A stretch of DNA of 7,396 nt from NCBI GenBank assembly GCA_964541375.1, contig CAZIPT010000091.1, forward strand, positions 1 through 7,396, in the 5' to 3' direction. This DNA is from JBAXEO01 sp964541375 (GTDB lineage: Bacteria; Actinomycetota; Coriobacteriia; Anaerosomatales; JAAXUF01). The notes beneath the pieces were generated by a model, which did no database searches, was not told the DNA's origin, and worked only from the letters and a program-made list of their open reading frames with translations. Each line of letters opens with the position of its first letter. The stretch's first letter is position 1. Below, in pieces: positions 6,091 through 7,396 of the stretch. The translations under genes and the position numbers were made by a program.

Positions 6091-7173
6091 GTGCGCGTTG
6101 TCTCCATCGTAGGGGCCAGGCCCCAGTTCATCAAAGCTGCCCCCGTGTGCCGCGCCCTGCGCGAGCATCACGAGGAGATCCTCGTCCACTCGGGCCAGCA
6201 CTTCGACCACGGCATGTCCCAGGTCTTCTTCGACGAGCTGGACATCCCGGCGCCGGACTACAACCTGGGCGTGGGTGGCGGTGGGCACGGCCGAATGACC
6301 GGCGAGATGCTCGGTTCGCTCGAGGAACTGCTGGTCGAGCTGAAACCGGATGTCGTTCTGGTGTATGGCGACACGAACACAACGCTCGCGGGCGGTCTCG
6401 CTGCCGCCAAGCTCAACGTCCTCGTCGCTCATGTCGAGGCGGGCCTGCGCTCCTACAACCGCACCATGCCCGAGGAAATCAACCGGGTACTGGTCGATCA
6501 CCTCTCAAGCGTGCTGCTGTGCCCCACAGAGACTGCAGTCGACAACCTCGCCGCCGAGGGCATCACCCACGGAGTATCCCTGGTGGGCGACGTCATGCTC
6601 GACACGGCGCGCTACTTCGCTGAGCGAGTGTCAGTCGAGAAGACGGCCGAACGATACGGCGTGGAGCCCGGCGAGTACTTCTTGGCTACCGTGCATCGTG
6701 CCGGCACGAGCGATGACCCACTGCGGCTGGGCGCGGTCGTTGACGCGTTCGCAGCGCTCCCACATCCCGTGGTGTGGCCCATGCATCCGCGCACGCGCAA
6801 GAATCTGGAGGCGTTTGATCTCATCGATCGCGTACGGTCTGACGAGCAGATACGTATGGTCGATCCTCTCTCATATCTCGACACCAACGGGCTGCTTCGT
6901 GGCGCAAACGCGCTGCTCACCGACTCAGGCGGCATGCAGAAGGAGGCGTACTTCTTTGCGATTCCGTGCGTGACCCTGCGCGACGAGACCGAGTGGGTCG
7001 AGACCGTCGAGCTGGGGTGGAACGTGCTGGTAGGTTCGGATGACCCGCAGCGGATCACGATGGCTGCCGAGGAACCACCGCGGGGAGCAGTGCACCCTGA
7101 CGTGTACGGGGACGGTCACGCTGCAGAGAAGTGCGTGCGTGAGCTCGAACACCTCAAGACCGCAGCAACGTAG
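6091..7173 (+). CDS. wlbD: Non-hydrolysing UDP-N-acetylglucosamine 2-epimerase family; probable UDP-GlcNAc3NAcA 2-epimerase (WlbD/WbpI-like)
   Basis: This 360-residue GT-B-fold enzyme should invert C2 of a UDP-2-acetamido sugar. In this context the likely reaction converts UDP-2,3-diacetamido-glucuronic acid to the mannuronic form, the last step of the cassette. Visible blocks are VGARPQFIKAAP (7-18), SGQHFD (34-39), YGDTNTTLAG (92-101), HVEAGLRS (114-121), PEEINR (127-132), HR (202-203), MHPRTRKN (231-238) and TDSGGMQKEA (277-286). By alignment to E. coli WecB the catalytic residues Asp95, Glu117, Glu131 and His213 correspond to Asp94, Glu116, Glu128 and His202. The common HRxEN pattern is HRAGT here. 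A simple UDP-GlcNAc to UDP-ManNAc epimerase is the main alternative and cannot be excluded from sequence alone. The GTG start is set by AAAGGAG at 8-base spacing. It is the last gene of the operon visible here. Confidence 0.85.
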   Translation: MRVVSIVGARPQFIKAAPVCRALREHHEEILVHSGQHFDHGMSQVFFDELDIPAPDYNLGVGGGGHGRMTGEMLGSLEELLVELKPDVVLVYGDTNTTLAGGLAAAKLNVLVAHVEAGLRSYNRTMPEEINRVLVDHLSSVLLCPTETAVDNLAAEGITHGVSLVGDVMLDTARYFAERVSVEKTAERYGVEPGEYFLATVHRAGTSDDPLRLGAVVDAFAALPHPVVWPMHPRTRKNLEAFDLIDRVRSDEQIRMVDPLSYLDTNGLLRGANALLTDSGGMQKEAYFFAIPCVTLRDETEWVETVELGWNVLVGSDDPQRITMAAEEPPRGAVHPDVYGDGHAAEKCVRELEHLKTAAT

Positions 7174-7243
7174 TCGCGTCGACCGGCAAGAGTGCGGACT
7201 CCGACCTGCGCGGCGTAGAGCACATTCGCGCAGCTCGCAGAGA

Positions 7244-7396
7244 CTACCTCATGCTCGCGAGCGACTGCGCAACAGAGGCCTCGACAGACTCCGCCAACTT
7301 GACCGCCGCTAGACCGTCCTCGCCAGTCACTTCAACGGCGCAGTCGCCTCGAACCGCAGACACGAAGTTCTCAAGTTCCATTGCGAGCGGTTCGGA
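7244..7396 (-). CDS. C-terminal 50 residues of a probable second Gfo/Idh/MocA oxidoreductase (partial)
   Basis: On the minus strand an open frame enters from the right edge and ends with TAG at 7246-7244. The first residues, SEPLAMELENFVSAVRGD, and then GEDGLAAVKLAESVEASVAQS, match the usual C-terminal pattern of this family: E-P-L-x-x-E-L-x-x-F ending in G-x-x-A-V-x-x-x-E-x-x-x-x-S. The plus-strand dehydrogenase in this window has the equivalent SEPLELEMQHFLDCC and GRDGLNVVRVLEAVGES. It is therefore a paralogue of the same family, perhaps another sugar or inositol dehydrogenase. The catalytic domain is outside the window, so its substrate is unknown. It is convergent with the epimerase gene across a 70-base gap (7174-7243) in which I see no clear terminator. 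Confidence 0.7.
   Translation of the reverse strand, partial: SEPLAMELENFVSAVRGDCAVEVTGEDGLAAVKLAESVEASVAQSLASMR

Noticed and set aside
7174..7243. Bidirectional terminator between the convergent genes
   Set aside because: I found no stable inverted repeat or T-run in these 70 bases that would support it.

Overview
This is a GC-rich window with strong AAAGGAG-type ribosome binding sites and frequent GTG starts. It looks like a chromosomal accessory/surface-glycan locus of a high-GC Gram-positive-type bacterium. An Actinomycetota lineage such as Coriobacteriia would fit the secreted repeat protein and codon style, but nothing here fixes the taxonomy, and that assignment is inference. No rRNA, tRNA, CRISPR array, insertion sequence or phage gene is visible.

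Layout. (1) Positions 1-2393, minus strand: the first 797 residues of a large exported multidomain surface protein whose C-terminus lies beyond the left edge. It has a signal peptide, an I9-type subtilisin-propeptide domain with no protease behind it, beta-sandwich and Ig-like domains, and two tandem cadherin-like repeats. (2) Positions 2394-3051: a 658-base divergent intergenic region. It holds a candidate promoter for each side, several GC-rich inverted repeats, and two copies of an unidentified hairpin element whose stems differ by compensating base changes. (3) Positions 3052-7173, plus strand: four closely spaced genes for a Gfo/Idh/MocA 3-dehydrogenase, a left-handed beta-helix acetyltransferase, a DegT-family PLP aminotransferase and a non-hydrolysing UDP-sugar 2-epimerase. 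(4) Positions 7244-7396, minus strand: the last 50 residues of what looks like a second Gfo/Idh/MocA oxidoreductase, convergent with the epimerase gene.

The four plus-strand genes form a coherent pathway and lie in the same order as Bordetella wlbA-wlbB-wlbC-wlbD. From UDP-GlcNAc uronic acid, the dehydrogenase would make the 3-keto sugar, the aminotransferase would add a 3-amino group, the acetyltransferase would acetylate it, and the epimerase would invert C2. The product would be UDP-2,3-diacetamido-2,3-dideoxy-mannuronic acid, a precursor for cell-surface polysaccharide or glycoprotein glycan. The 6-dehydrogenase that makes the uronic acid and any glycosyltransferases are not in the window. 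The divergent surface protein may share the envelope context, but no direct functional link can be read from the sequence.

The points most worth a second look are the covarying repeated hairpin element in the intergenic region, the orphan I9 domain, and the perfect 14-bp palindrome lying on the predicted transcription start of the sugar operon.
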